Positions 8,993 to 17,671 of a stretch of 64,000 bases of DNA are shown piece by piece. Origin of the DNA: Spirochaetaceae bacterium. Its GTDB lineage: Bacteria; Spirochaetota; Spirochaetia; SZUA-6; DRHE01. The position numbers were made by a program, and so were the translations under genes. The stretch is taken from NCBI GenBank assembly GCA_020353535.1, contig CP070696.1, forward strand, positions 864,490-928,489, given 5' to 3'. The notes beneath the pieces were generated by a model, which was given only the letters and a program-made list of their open reading frames with translations, did not search any database and had not been told where the DNA came from. How positions within the stretch are numbered: the first letter of the stretch is position 1; every line of letters begins with the position of its first letter.

Positions 8993-10337
8993 CGTACCAC
9001 AGGCGACGAAAACAGGACTCTAACCAAGGCTGGACCGGCGCGTACAGCTGACCCTGGGACAGGACAAACTCGAGCAAAGCCTCTTCGTACAGCCCCTGGA
9101 AGTAATAGGCTTGGGCCAGATAGAAGCGTACCCGAGCTTCCGTGTAGGGAGATCGTCTGAGGTTGAGGAATCCCTGCAGTTTTGACTCAGCCCCCTGATA
9201 ATCCCCGGCCAGCAGGTATTCCTCGAGAATCTTTTGCAGGCTCGCCGATTCCCCTGTGGGGGGACCGTTCTTGTCCTCCGGGAGGATGACGACCTCGGTT
9301 TGACTGGCCACCACCTGCGGGGCGGAGGAGAGAATCCGGGATATCGCTGCCTGAGTTCGGGGATCCAGATCCTCGACCCGCGGAGGTGCTGAAAATCTAT
9401 GCCCCCCGGGCAGCTGGAGCTGGAGGTAGGGTAGGGGCGTGGATGCAAGGGATTGCTCGCCGGGTTGTGCCGCGGTAGCTGCCATACTCTGACGGCTGGG
9501 GGGCGCCTGTTCTATCAGTTCGGGTGCCGGAGAGCGTGCGGCCGCGGGAGGTTCGCCGGCCGCTGCAGGTTCGATCCCCATGCTTTCCTCGGATACCGGC
9601 GGCAGGGCGACCCTCTGAACTTCGAGTGGCACGACAACTGCCCGATCCGTCGTGTTTTCACCTGCTACGAGTTGCTGTTTGCCCAATTTGAAGAGCTCGG
9701 CGTCGATCACCGCGTAGTAGGTTTCCACGCCGGGAATTGGAAAGTCGACGAAACGCGTGGTTCCCGCTTCCAGTTGCAGCGGGGCGATGGCTTCGAGCAG
9801 GTCTTCTGTGCTGCGCATGGGAAAGGAACCGCGAAACAGGAGAAGAGGATTGTTGGAATTGGAGGATTGAAACGATACCTGTACGGAATCCTCGACAACT
9901 ACGGCTCGGATACCGGTGATCTGAGAGCCGATGCTCTCCACGCGGGGCAGCACGGATATGTGCACAGCATCGGATGTAGTGTTGCGAAAGGGAACGAACA
10001 GCTCTTGAATTATCCCATTGCTGTCCTCGATGAGAACGGCATAATAATAGGATGCAGTGTCTGTGGGACTGTCTTCATAGCGTTCCTGATCCGCCGGCAG
10101 TCTGGCAACGCGTACGGCTTCGTTCAGGTTGTGCTGATCGATCTCCTCGGTATGCCGGTACAGGAGAATGGCCCCTTGGAAATTCTGAGGATTTCGCCAG
10201 GTGAGGAGAACCCGGGAATCAACCGCCTTGGCTTTGAGCTTGGATACAAAAGGAACGAAACTTCCCGTTCCTGCTTCCTGGGCAAATCCTGCTGAGGTGA
10301 CGAACAGGACCAGAAGAAGCAGGGGTACTTTCTTCAT
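8985..10337 (-). CDS. Secreted protein with fibronectin-like and TPR-like parts, unknown function
   Basis: 450 residues. A clear signal peptide (MKKVPLLLLVLFVTSAGFA, cut before QEAG) is followed by two beta-rich segments that resemble fibronectin type III domains (about 30-120 and 130-235; the first contains VLLTWRNPQNFQGAILLYR). A Pro/Ala-rich linker (about 240-330) and a short C-terminal helical repeat region (about 365-445) resembling TPRs follow. It is probably periplasmic or envelope associated. It is a single-gene unit, convergent with the rnf operon and divergent from the Cas2-like gene. I cannot assign a specific function. Confidence 0.8.
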   Translation of the reverse strand: MKKVPLLLLVLFVTSAGFAQEAGTGSFVPFVSKLKAKAVDSRVLLTWRNPQNFQGAILLYRHTEEIDQHNLNEAVRVARLPADQERYEDSPTDTASYYYAVLIEDSNGIIQELFVPFRNTTSDAVHISVLPRVESIGSQITGIRAVVVEDSVQVSFQSSNSNNPLLLFRGSFPMRSTEDLLEAIAPLQLEAGTTRFVDFPIPGVETYYAVIDAELFKLGKQQLVAGENTTDRAVVVPLEVQRVALPPVSEESMGIEPAAAGEPPAAARSPAPELIEQAPPSRQSMAATAAQPGEQSLASTPLPYLQLQLPGGHRFSAPPRVEDLDPRTQAAISRILSSAPQVVASQTEVVILPEDKNGPPTGESASLQKILEEYLLAGDYQGAESKLQGFLNLRRSPYTEARVRFYLAQAYYFQGLYEEALLEFVLSQGQLYAPVQPWLESCFRRLWYGP

Positions 10338-10370
10338 ACATGTTACTCATCGGCGCAGATTTTTCATAGT

Positions 10371-10399
10371 TTGACACAAAATAGGAGAATCTTTAAACT
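10371..10399 (+). promoter_or_regulatory. Sigma-70-type promoter of the Cas2-like gene
   Basis: TTGACA (10371-10376), 17-bp spacer, TAAACT (10394-10399). The expected transcription start falls at about 10406, one or two bases before the ATG at 10408, and no Shine-Dalgarno is present. The mRNA would be leaderless. The -35 is a perfect match; the -10 matches at four of six positions. Confidence 0.6.
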
Positions 10400-10407
10400 T
10401 AATCAAG

Positions 10408-10698
10408 ATGTTCGTAGCAGTGGCTTGTGATTTGGGCAGCGAAGATCATCAGAGCAGAGTGCATTCCAGCTTGGTGGAGTACGGATTCAAGAAGGTGCAC
10501 GACGGTCTGTACGAATCCCTGACCATAAATGACCAGGGCTTGCTTCGCCTGAAGAGGGACTTGGACCGCTTGACGGACAGTTACGACAGCCTGCGGTTCT
10601 ATCAGTATCCGATGGAAAATACCCTGGTGATCTCCGTTCTAAAAGATAAGAAGTGGCGTAAAACGGTTGTGAACACTAGCAAACGGGAGCGCTCTTAA
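10408..10698 (+). CDS. Stand-alone Cas2-like protein (ferredoxin fold)
   Basis: 96 residues with the pattern of the Cas2 family: beta-1 MFVAVACDLG with the conserved Asp at position 8, an SRVHSSLVEYGFKKV helix, then LYESLT and, near the C-terminus, YDSLRFYQYPMEN (the usual D.lr.Y.L strand). Length fits Cas2. No Cas1, no other cas gene and no CRISPR repeat is seen in the window, so a CRISPR role is unlikely; a toxin-like nuclease or RNA-binding role of the VapD/Cas2 superfamily is possible. It lies 50 bp upstream of prfB on the same strand, with an apparent own promoter and probably leaderless start. Family assignment by pattern only. Confidence 0.7.
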   Translation: MFVAVACDLGSEDHQSRVHSSLVEYGFKKVHDGLYESLTINDQGLLRLKRDLDRLTDSYDSLRFYQYPMENTLVISVLKDKKWRKTVVNTSKRERS

Positions 10699-10748
10699 AG
10701 GTCAACTCTACGCCGTCGATCCACATGCAATAACAAGGAAGGTGAAAA

Positions 10749-11862
10749 ATGCTGGAGGAACTTCAGGCACAACTTGCCAGCTTGGAAGAAGATATAGAAG
10801 AATCCTGGAGGTATCTTTGACCCCGAGAGATTGATCGAAAAGATCCGCTCCCTTGAACAGCAGACCGCGGCCGCTGATTTCTGGCAGAACAGAGAACATG
10901 CGGAAAACATCCTGAGCACTCTGAAGCGACTGCGCGCCACCTATGATCCATGGCAGCAACTGAAGTCCGGTTTTCAGGACGCGAAGGAATTGTGCGAGCT
11001 GGCGATGGAGGAGGAGGATGAATCCCTAGCCGAGGAGATAGAGGTCAGTGTCGGGAGGCTGAAGGCCCAATACGAGCAGCTGAAGATGTTGCAGTTACTG
11101 GGGGAGGAAAGCGATCCCCTGTCAGCCTTCCTCACCATTCATTCCGGCGCCGGAGGCACGGAGGCCTGCGACTGGGTGAGTATGCTTCTGCGGATGTACA
11201 CGCGATGGGCTGAGAATCACGAATATGGCACCTCCATCCTCGATATGTTGGAAGCGGAGGGGGGAATTAAAAGTGTGACCGTTGAGATTACAGGGGACTA
11301 CGCCTATGGTTTTCTGAAGAGTGAAACGGGAATCCACAGGCTGGTGCGTATTTCCCCATTTGATGCTTCGCGCAGACGGCACACCTCCTTCGCCTCGGTG
11401 TTCGCTTCGCCTGTGATAGATGATACCATAGAAGTGGAGATTAAGCTTGACGATCTACGCATCGACACCTACAGGGCAGGCGGCGCCGGTGGACAGCATG
11501 TAAACAAGACGGATTCCGCTGTTCGTATCACCCATCTGCCGACGGGAATAGTGGTGCAGTGTCAAAACGAGCGCAGCCAACATAAAAACAAGGCTATGGC
11601 CATGAAGGTTCTGCGTTCCAGACTCTACGAGTATTACAGAGAACAGCAGGAAGCGGAGCGGGAAAAACAAGAGAGTGAAAAGAAGGAGATTGCCTGGGGC
11701 AACCAGATTCGTTCCTACGTTTTTCATCCTTACTCGATGGTGAAGGATCACCGAACCAAGGTGGAGACGGGCAACGTTCAGGCGGTGATGGACGGGGAAA
11801 TTGATCAGTTTATCGAGGGCTACCTGATAACCGCCTCGGGAGCCAAAAAGCAGTGGGCATAA
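10749..11862 (+). CDS. prfB: Peptide chain release factor 2 (programmed +1 frameshift)
   Basis: RF2 terminates translation at UGA and UAA. The gene starts at ATG 10749 (AAGGAAGG before it) and reads 23 codons to an in-frame TGA at 10818-10820. It continues after a +1 shift at GAC 10819, giving about 370 residues. The SPF anticodon tripeptide falls at 202-204 (VRISPFDAS) and the catalytic GGQ at 247-249 (GGAGGQHVN), almost exactly as in other RF2 proteins. The frameshift makes RF2 regulate its own synthesis: low RF2 slows termination at the internal UGA and favours shifting. The 3' end overlaps the CheY-like gene by 10 bp. Confidence 0.97.
10807..10821 (+). promoter_or_regulatory. prfB autoregulatory frameshift site
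   Basis: ggaggtatctttgac: a Shine-Dalgarno-like GGAGG lies a few bases upstream of the slippery CTT-T followed by TGA-C. This is the canonical bacterial RF2 recoding site, with the same core (TATCTTTGAC) as in E. coli. Before it the frame encodes ...ESWRYL; after the shift it encodes DPERLIEK. Confidence 0.95.
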
Positions 11863-12221
11863 ACATCCTCATCGCCGATGATCTGACCTTTATAAAGCTC
11901 GTGCTGCGGGACTTGGTGGAGAAGGCCGGATTCCGTGTCGTTGGGGAAGCCTCCAACGGAGAGGAAGCGGTTGAGCTGTACCAGGACAAACGTCCCGACG
12001 TGGTGCTCATGGATATCACCATGCCCAAGGTCGATGGTCTGGTCGCGCTGAAACGGATTCTGAAAATCGATCCGGAGGCCAAGGTCATCATGTGTTCCGC
12101 CTTGGGACAGCAGAGTCTGATCGCTCGAGCCGTGCAGTTGGGAGCCAAGGATTTCATTGTCAAACCTTTTCGCGAGGAAAGGGTGATCAACGCGATCAAG
12201 AAGATTCTCGATATCGAATGA
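11853..12221 (+). CDS. CheY-like single-domain response regulator
   Basis: 122 residues, a complete receiver domain without an output domain. Acidic pocket D9/D10, phospho-acceptor D54 (VVLMDITMPK), S82 and K104 are all present, so it should be phosphorylatable. Typical of CheY-type regulators that act by protein-protein contact. Start is GTG 11853 within the end of prfB; the stop overlaps the next ATG (12218). No histidine kinase or other chemotaxis gene lies nearby, so its kinase is unknown. Confidence 0.92.
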   Translation: MGINILIADDLTFIKLVLRDLVEKAGFRVVGEASNGEEAVELYQDKRPDVVLMDITMPKVDGLVALKRILKIDPEAKVIMCSALGQQSLIARAVQLGAKDFIVKPFREERVINAIKKILDIE

Positions 12222-13618
12222 AGACCATTCTCTTTCTGCTGCTTGCACTGATCCCTCTCCAGGCTTGGTCTCAAGAACTCGCGAATCTGACCGATCAACG
12301 GCAGCACTGGTCGATCGGTGTCGTCGCCTTCGAGGGAAACGACTTGAGCCCGGAGAATCTCTACCTGACCCACAGCTTCCCGTTGTTGCTTCGGGAACGG
12401 CTGGAGGCCATACCGTTTCATTTTTTCAGTGAAGCTGAAGTGCTGGCCTATCAGAAGCAGATAATTGCAAAGGAACAGCAACGTCTGGTGAATGCGGTCA
12501 CCGCTGATCGACGTGCCAGAGATGAGCTTTTCTTTACCTCCACCTCCCCTCAGCAAAAGGCGACGGTCTACGAGGATCGTATCGCCGCCAATCTCGCCGC
12601 TATCCAGGAGTTGCGGGATTTGGATCCCTCCCTGATTCCGTTTCCGGAAAGCAGACCTTTGCGGTTTGTGTCGGGAGCCGACGGACAGCTCATCTTCGAG
12701 AGATCCGTGCGCAGTCCGCTTCGCCTGGCAATTCAGGAACGTTTGGACGTCCTGTTATGGGGCAGTTTCGAGGAGATCCAGAGTTTTCTCTACTTGGAAG
12801 TCAATGTCTTCGACGCGGTTCTCGGGGAAAATGTATTTTCCTATAGCGATGCAGCACCACCGACCGAGCTCTACGATCTGGTTGACGACCTGGTGGCGGA
12901 ACTAGCCTCGGTTCTCTGGGGCCGAGACTGGAGTTCCCTCAGGGTGGAAACCAATCCGCCCCAGGCGGCGGTGTGGATCGACGACAGCTATCAGGGGCGA
13001 TCGCCGTTGACGATTCCCTACCTGCTCCCCGGGGAAAGAGAAATCCGTGTACAGGCGCCAGGTTTCCGTTCCGTTGTTCGTACCATCGACCTTACTCCGT
13101 ACAGCGAAGCGGTCCAGGAAATTACCCTGGCTCCGCAGCCCGGCGAGTCGTTTTCTATAAACAGCGATCCCGAAGGCGCTGCGGTCTACGAGGGATCGGA
13201 GTGGCTGGGAACAACACCCCTCAGCATTGAAAAACCTGATGACCTCAGACGGTTTCTTCTGCGCCAACAGGGGTATCTCGATTTTCCGCTCTATGCCGAT
13301 TCGGCCGTTGGGGAGACGGTAACCGCTGCGCTGGATCTGGAGGATCTGGATCCGGCGGGGATTCAGAGCCGGAGACGGGACGAATTGTACAGGGCTTTCG
13401 GAGCTTTCGCTCTGTCGCTACCGGTACCGCTGTTTCTCTGGGGCTTCGGATATGATTATTACGTTATCGCTCAGGTGGGGGCGCCCGCCGAGGCTGAGCA
13501 GACGGCGACGGCACTGTACTACAGTTATCTTGCCACGGTAGCGGTCAGTGGCGGCTTGTTCGTGAATTTATTGGTGCGTCTGGTACGCTACCTCAAAGCC
13601 GCCGATCGGAAAGCATAG
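12218..13618 (+). CDS. Secreted/membrane PEGA-domain protein
   Basis: 466 residues. Signal peptide MKTILFLLLALIPLQAWSQ (1-19), then a region of about 220 residues without recognised family, then two PEGA repeats (about 242-304 and 312-375; SLRVETNPPQAAVWIDDSYQ, and SINSDPEGAAVYEGSEWLGT), and two C-terminal hydrophobic segments (about 395-450). PEGA domains are short beta units common in spirochaetal and other surface proteins, and they probably bind envelope polymers. I took the ATG at 12218 because it starts the signal peptide and overlaps the stop of the CheY-like gene (ATGA). Confidence 0.82.
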   Translation: MKTILFLLLALIPLQAWSQELANLTDQRQHWSIGVVAFEGNDLSPENLYLTHSFPLLLRERLEAIPFHFFSEAEVLAYQKQIIAKEQQRLVNAVTADRRARDELFFTSTSPQQKATVYEDRIAANLAAIQELRDLDPSLIPFPESRPLRFVSGADGQLIFERSVRSPLRLAIQERLDVLLWGSFEEIQSFLYLEVNVFDAVLGENVFSYSDAAPPTELYDLVDDLVAELASVLWGRDWSSLRVETNPPQAAVWIDDSYQGRSPLTIPYLLPGEREIRVQAPGFRSVVRTIDLTPYSEAVQEITLAPQPGESFSINSDPEGAAVYEGSEWLGTTPLSIEKPDDLRRFLLRQQGYLDFPLYADSAVGETVTAALDLEDLDPAGIQSRRRDELYRAFGAFALSLPVPLFLWGFGYDYYVIAQVGAPAEAEQTATALYYSYLATVAVSGGLFVNLLVRLVRYLKAADRKA

Positions 13619-13634
13619 ACGGGAGTGGGTCCGG

Positions 13635-14519
13635 ATGAGAAGATTCGCCTTGGGAGCCAGGATTCGAGATCTTTTCGGTGCGCCGAATCACGGTGCGCCG
13701 AAACATTCTTTTTTCGACGAGCTCGAGGATATCCTGATCGAAGGTGATATCGGACCGACAACCGCCGCACACATCGTGGAGGCGGCCAGAGCAGGGATCC
13801 GCGGTGGTGGGGGCAAGGATAGGGATCGTTTTTTTGAGCTGCTCAGGTCAGAGCTTGGGCAGGCGCTTCGGGCAGAATCACTACACCTCCTCGATAATAC
13901 GGTGAATCTTCATCTCGTCCTGGGAGTCAACGGTGTTGGGAAAACCACCACGATCGCCAAGCTGGCCGAATACTACCGCAGAAAGCAGGGCAAGCGGGTG
14001 CTTCTGGCCGCGGCAGATACCTTCAGAGCCGCCGCCATCGATCAACTTGCAGTGTGGGGCAATCGGCTCGATGTGCCGGTGATCCGGCAAGCTGCGGGTG
14101 CCGATCCCGGTGCAGTGGTTTTCGATGCTATCTCGAGCGCCCAGGCCAACAGAATCGATCTGGTCATTGTAGATACGGCGGGGCGGATGCACACAAAGGC
14201 TCATCTGGTCAAGGAGTTGGGGAAAATCGATAAAATCGCAGGCAGCCGCATACCCCAATCGGCGTACAAGAAGATCCTGGTCATTGACGCCACTACCGGT
14301 CAGAACGCTCTTCGCCAGGCGGAGGTGTTTCACGGGGCGGTGGGCGTGGATAGTCTGATTCTGGCGAAATACGATTCGACCGCGAAAGGCGGGATCGTCG
14401 TGGCTATATGCAAAGCTCTGGAGATCCCCTTTTCATTTGTCGGAGTCGGGGAGAAGCTGGAGGACCTCGAGCCCTTCGACACAGAGCTTTATCTGAACCG
14501 TCTGCTCGAGGCGCGATGA
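13635..14519 (+). CDS. ftsY: Signal recognition particle receptor FtsY
   Basis: 294-residue SRP GTPase, short form without the long acidic A domain. Four-helix N domain (about 1-80), G domain with P-loop [15 protein letters not shown] (from 97), [20 protein letters not shown] and [11 protein letters not shown], ending with the [14 protein letters not shown] motif. It docks ribosome-SRP complexes at the membrane. The GTG/ATG choice is not an issue: ATG 13635 follows GGGAGTGGG. The stop overlaps the next gene by 4 bp (ATGA). Confidence 0.96.
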   Translation: MRRFALGARIRDLFGAPNHGAPKHSFFDELEDILIEGDIGPTTAAHIVEAARAGIRGGGGKDRDRFFELLRSELGQALRAESLHLLDNTVNLHLVLGVNGVGKTTTIAKLAEYYRRKQGKRVLLAAADTFRAAAIDQLAVWGNRLDVPVIRQAAGADPGAVVFDAISSAQANRIDLVIVDTAGRMHTKAHLVKELGKIDKIAGSRIPQSAYKKILVIDATTGQNALRQAEVFHGAVGVDSLILAKYDSTAKGGIVVAICKALEIPFSFVGVGEKLEDLEPFDTELYLNRLLEAR

Positions 14520-15628
14520 TCGATCCGCGGCGTTCTCCTGCCCCCGCCATCATCCTGATCTTGTTCCTGTTGATACCCCCGATGCTTTACGCTCAGGAAG
14601 TCCGCTCAGTCCGCTACTACGTATCGAATGATCTCGGGATGGCCCTGGAGGAAATCGGCCAGCACCAGCAGGAGGAGTTTCCCTACATATTGGTGGTCGA
14701 GAGCGAGGGAAAATTGGTAACTCGTACCCTCTATCATCGAGGCGAGGCGCTGCGCCGCTGGGAAATCGGTCCAACCGAGGAACGGAACTACCGGGGAGCG
14801 GTTTTGGAGCAGAAACGCCGCTTCGACGACAGCGGCAGGCTCCTGGAAGAGCAGATTTTTCAGGAGGGGAGCCTCAGCGAGCGGACTGTTTATTACTACA
14901 ACCGAGAGACACTGGATCGAACGGAGACCTTCGGACCGGAGGGAGAACTGCTGCATAGCGACGAGTACTGGCTGTCCCCGGACGGACAACTGCGCCGGGT
15001 TACTCGGGATCAGGGGGACCGACAGGCCGATCAACGCCTGGCCTTGAGTGGCGGTAGCCGGGGTATTCTTGAGGAACGCTACGGGAATGCCCGGGAGACA
15101 CGGATCAATCGCTACGACAAGAATGGCAGATTGGTGGAGCAGGAGTACTGGTACGAGGGACGCCTGAGTGAAAGGGAGAGCTTCCAATACCGCGGAGACA
15201 GCGACCTGCCCTTGAGCTTCCTGTTGGAGGAGTTGCCGCAGGAGCGTACGACCCTCAGGACCTACGACCAGGAGGGCAGGCTTGTTCGAATAGAGGTCAC
15301 GGATCATGGCCGGGAGAGCGAACAAACCGTCCACGTCCGCGACGCTCAAGGAAGAATCGTAGAAACGACCACCCGGGGCTCCCGAGGCATCGAGAATTGG
15401 CTGTTCCAATACGGTCCGGACGACGACCTGGTGCGGGAGGAATACCGTGTCCGCGGTTCACTGGAACGGGTTACGCTGTATTCCGTTCAGGACCAGGTGA
15501 GCACTCGCCTGGAAGAGCTGTATCGCGAAGAGCAGATCTTTATGAGGATCTACTACGAAGCTGAGCGGAAGGTGAAAGAAGAGTTCCTTCGCAACGGCGA
15601 GGTTGTGCGGGTACGGGAGTACCCATGA
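14516..15628 (+). CDS. Secreted protein with repeated YD/MORN-like strands, unknown function
   Basis: 370 residues. Signal peptide to about residue 27 (ends PPMLYAQ), then many short beta-hairpin-like units of the form 'YD..GRLve.eyw..G.lser', for example NRYDKNGRLVEQEYWYEGRL and TYDQEGRLVRIEVTD. These resemble MORN or YD-type repeats found in envelope proteins. It sits between ftsY and the Lol permease with ATGA-type overlaps at both ends, so it is in one operon with the lipoprotein-sorting genes. It may be an envelope or lipoprotein-associated factor; no direct evidence. Confidence 0.75.
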   Translation: MIDPRRSPAPAIILILFLLIPPMLYAQEVRSVRYYVSNDLGMALEEIGQHQQEEFPYILVVESEGKLVTRTLYHRGEALRRWEIGPTEERNYRGAVLEQKRRFDDSGRLLEEQIFQEGSLSERTVYYYNRETLDRTETFGPEGELLHSDEYWLSPDGQLRRVTRDQGDRQADQRLALSGGSRGILEERYGNARETRINRYDKNGRLVEQEYWYEGRLSERESFQYRGDSDLPLSFLLEELPQERTTLRTYDQEGRLVRIEVTDHGRESEQTVHVRDAQGRIVETTTRGSRGIENWLFQYGPDDDLVREEYRVRGSLERVTLYSVQDQVSTRLEELYREEQIFMRIYYEAERKVKEEFLRNGEVVRVREYP

Positions 15629-16989
15629 GGCAGCGCTTTATCTCCTTCATGGGTTTCCGCTATTTTCGTTCCAGACGGCGCGGTGTTGGAGGTACTTCGA
15701 CGGCCCTGTCGATCCTCGGTGTGGCCGTGGGGGTGATGGCTTTGACTGCGGTTACCGGCGTGATGAACGGATTTCAACTGGGATTTATCGAAAGCATTCT
15801 GGAGATCAGCTCCTATCATCTGCAGATACGCGGTTTAAGTGATGTTGGTCTATCGCGACCCGGTCTATCGCAACCCGGTCTAGCGCAACCCGGTCTAGCG
15901 CAACCCGAAAGTTCCCGGTTTCTGGAATCCCTTCGCAGCCTGCCCGAGGTACGTTCGGCGGTGCCTTTTAGCGAGCATCAGGTGATTGTCGAGGGAAGAT
16001 TTAGTGATCCCCGCGGCTGTTTGATCCGCGGCCTACCGGAGGAGATCGAACGGCTCGATCCTTCGTTTTTCCAGGCTCTCGAGGTCGTGGACGGGGATTT
16101 CGACCTGCAGCAGCCGGGTACCATCGTTTTGGGCGTCGAGCTATCGCGGCATCTGGGCGTGGGAGTCGGGGACGGAGTATCGGTCCTGTCCCTGGAAGGA
16201 TCATCCTTAGGGGAGCTAAAGCCGGCCAGCCGCTTCTACGAGGTAGTCGGCTTATTTCGCAGCGGTTACTACGAGTTCGATCTGGGCTGGGCCTTCTTCT
16301 CCCTTCGAGAGGGGCTTTCACTGGACCCAGACAGCGGCGATTCCGTAACGATAGGGGTTAAGATCCAAAACCGCTTCCGAGACCAACAGGTGATGCGGGA
16401 TATTCTGCGGATGCGCGGCGTTGAAGGTGTTCACGTTGCCAGCTGGAGAGAGTTCAACCGGGCTTTCTTCGGAGCCCTCCGTATGGAGAAAATCATGATG
16501 ACTGTGCTGATCGGACTGATATTCATTGTCGTCGGATTTAATATCCACCATGGGCTGCGCAGAGCGGTACGGGAGCGCTACGAAGAGATCGGGGTGCTCA
16601 AGGCTCTTGGGGCCTCAGACACGGCGGTGCGTCGGATTTTCATACTGGAGGGATTGCTCATCGGGACGATAGGCTCGATTTTAGGGCTGCTTCTCGGGCT
16701 CCTCATATCCGTGCATATAAATGCTGTATTCACCCTTGCCGAATGGGCCGTCAACGCCGGGCTTGCATTTGCGGACCTGCTGCTCTACCCCCTGCTGCAG
16801 TCCTCCAGCGGTCGATTCTCCCTGTTTTCACCGGCGTATTTCTATATCACCGAAGTCCCGAGTACGGTTCTTCTGCGGGAAGCCGTGCTGATCGTGCTGT
16901 TTGCCGTGCTCGCGCCGACGGTGGCCGCAGCCGCTGCAGCCGCAAAGGTGAAGGATGTGCGGCCTGCGGAGGTGCTGCGCTATGAATGA
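15625..16989 (+). CDS. LolC/LolE-type lipoprotein-releasing ABC permease
   Basis: 454 residues in the MacB/LolC-E fold: one N-terminal membrane helix (about 22-45), a large periplasmic domain and three C-terminal helices (about 285-445). ERYEEIGVLKALGASD is the typical cytoplasmic coupling loop. Together with the ATPase at 16982 and the second permease at 17671 it forms a LolCDE-like machine that extracts lipoproteins from the inner membrane. Unusual: residues 75-94 are four copies of a G-L-[SA]-[RQ]-P unit encoded by a 15-bp tandem repeat. Confidence 0.88.
   Translation: MRQRFISFMGFRYFRSRRRGVGGTSTALSILGVAVGVMALTAVTGVMNGFQLGFIESILEISSYHLQIRGLSDVGLSRPGLSQPGLAQPGLAQPESSRFLESLRSLPEVRSAVPFSEHQVIVEGRFSDPRGCLIRGLPEEIERLDPSFFQALEVVDGDFDLQQPGTIVLGVELSRHLGVGVGDGVSVLSLEGSSLGELKPASRFYEVVGLFRSGYYEFDLGWAFFSLREGLSLDPDSGDSVTIGVKIQNRFRDQQVMRDILRMRGVEGVHVASWREFNRAFFGALRMEKIMMTVLIGLIFIVVGFNIHHGLRRAVRERYEEIGVLKALGASDTAVRRIFILEGLLIGTIGSILGLLLGLLISVHINAVFTLAEWAVNAGLAFADLLLYPLLQSSSGRFSLFSPAYFYITEVPSTVLLREAVLIVLFAVLAPTVAAAAAAAKVKDVRPAEVLRYE
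15847..15906 (+). repeat. Four-copy 15-bp tandem repeat inside the LolC/E-like gene
   Basis: Units ggtctatcgcgaccc, ggtctatcgcaaccc, ggtctagcgcaaccc and ggtctagcgcaaccc (15 bp each, in frame), encoding GLSRP, GLSQP, GLAQP, GLAQP. They lie at the start of the periplasmic domain. Copy-number change would keep the frame, because 15 is a multiple of 3. Confidence 0.95.
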
Positions 16990-17671
16990 TACGGTCTCGA
17001 GAGAGCTGGAAATCCAGGGAGTCAAAAAAGTCTTTCGCAGCGGCCACGAGGACCTGGTGGTGTTCGAGGAGGTGAGCTTCATCGTTCCTGAAGGGTCTAC
17101 CGCGGTCATACGGGGGGAGAGCGGTTCGGGAAAAACGACGCTTCTCAATCTTATCGGTGCTCTGGACTCCTGTACGGCCGGACGCATCGTGTTCGCCGGC
17201 CTCGATATCACGGATCAGAGAGAGGAAAACCTGATTGAGTTCCGATCCAGGCAACTCGGTTTTATCTTTCAGTTCCACTATCTGCTGAAGGATTTCACCG
17301 CCCTGGAAAATGTCCTGATTCCGGCCCTGATCGCGCGTGTGCCTCGTGCCCAGGCAAAGCGTCAGGCACAGGAGCTGCTGGCACAGGTTGGATTGAGGGA
17401 GCGCAGCAACCACTATCCCGTGCAGCTTTCGGGCGGCGAACGACAGCGTGTGGCCGTTGCCCGGGCCCTGATGAACGATCCCTATCTGATATTGGCGGAT
17501 GAGCCAACTGGAAATCTCGACGAACGAAACTCTCAGGCCATCCAGCAGCTGCTGTTCGAGCTGGTCAGACGGTTCGGGAAATCTATGATACTGGTAACCC
17601 ACGCGGCCGATTTCGCCCGGCTGGGAGATGAGCATTATCTGCTCGAACATCGCAGGCTGAGGAGGTTGTGA
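16982..17671 (+). CDS. lolD: LolD-type ABC ATPase
   Basis: 229-residue ABC ATPase of the LolD/MacB/FtsE group. Walker A GESGSGKT (45-52), signature LSGGERQRVAVARAL, Walker B LILADEPTGNLD. Start ATG 16982 overlaps the end of the upstream permease (stop at 16987-16989). It lies between two permeases of the same family, as in lolC-lolD-lolE, and should power lipoprotein release. The MacB-like alternative is less likely because the permeases here are separate and lack the ATPase fusion. Confidence 0.93.
   Translation: MNDTVSRELEIQGVKKVFRSGHEDLVVFEEVSFIVPEGSTAVIRGESGSGKTTLLNLIGALDSCTAGRIVFAGLDITDQREENLIEFRSRQLGFIFQFHYLLKDFTALENVLIPALIARVPRAQAKRQAQELLAQVGLRERSNHYPVQLSGGERQRVAVARALMNDPYLILADEPTGNLDERNSQAIQQLLFELVRRFGKSMILVTHAADFARLGDEHYLLEHRRLRRL

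Noticed and set aside
9453..10295. 280-codon open frame on the + strand
   Set aside because: Antisense to the secreted protein at 8985-10337, which has a signal peptide and domain structure; the + frame has no recognisable protein character.
10408..10698. CRISPR-Cas locus suggested by the Cas2-like gene
   Set aside because: No Cas1, no other cas gene and no direct-repeat array anywhere in the window.
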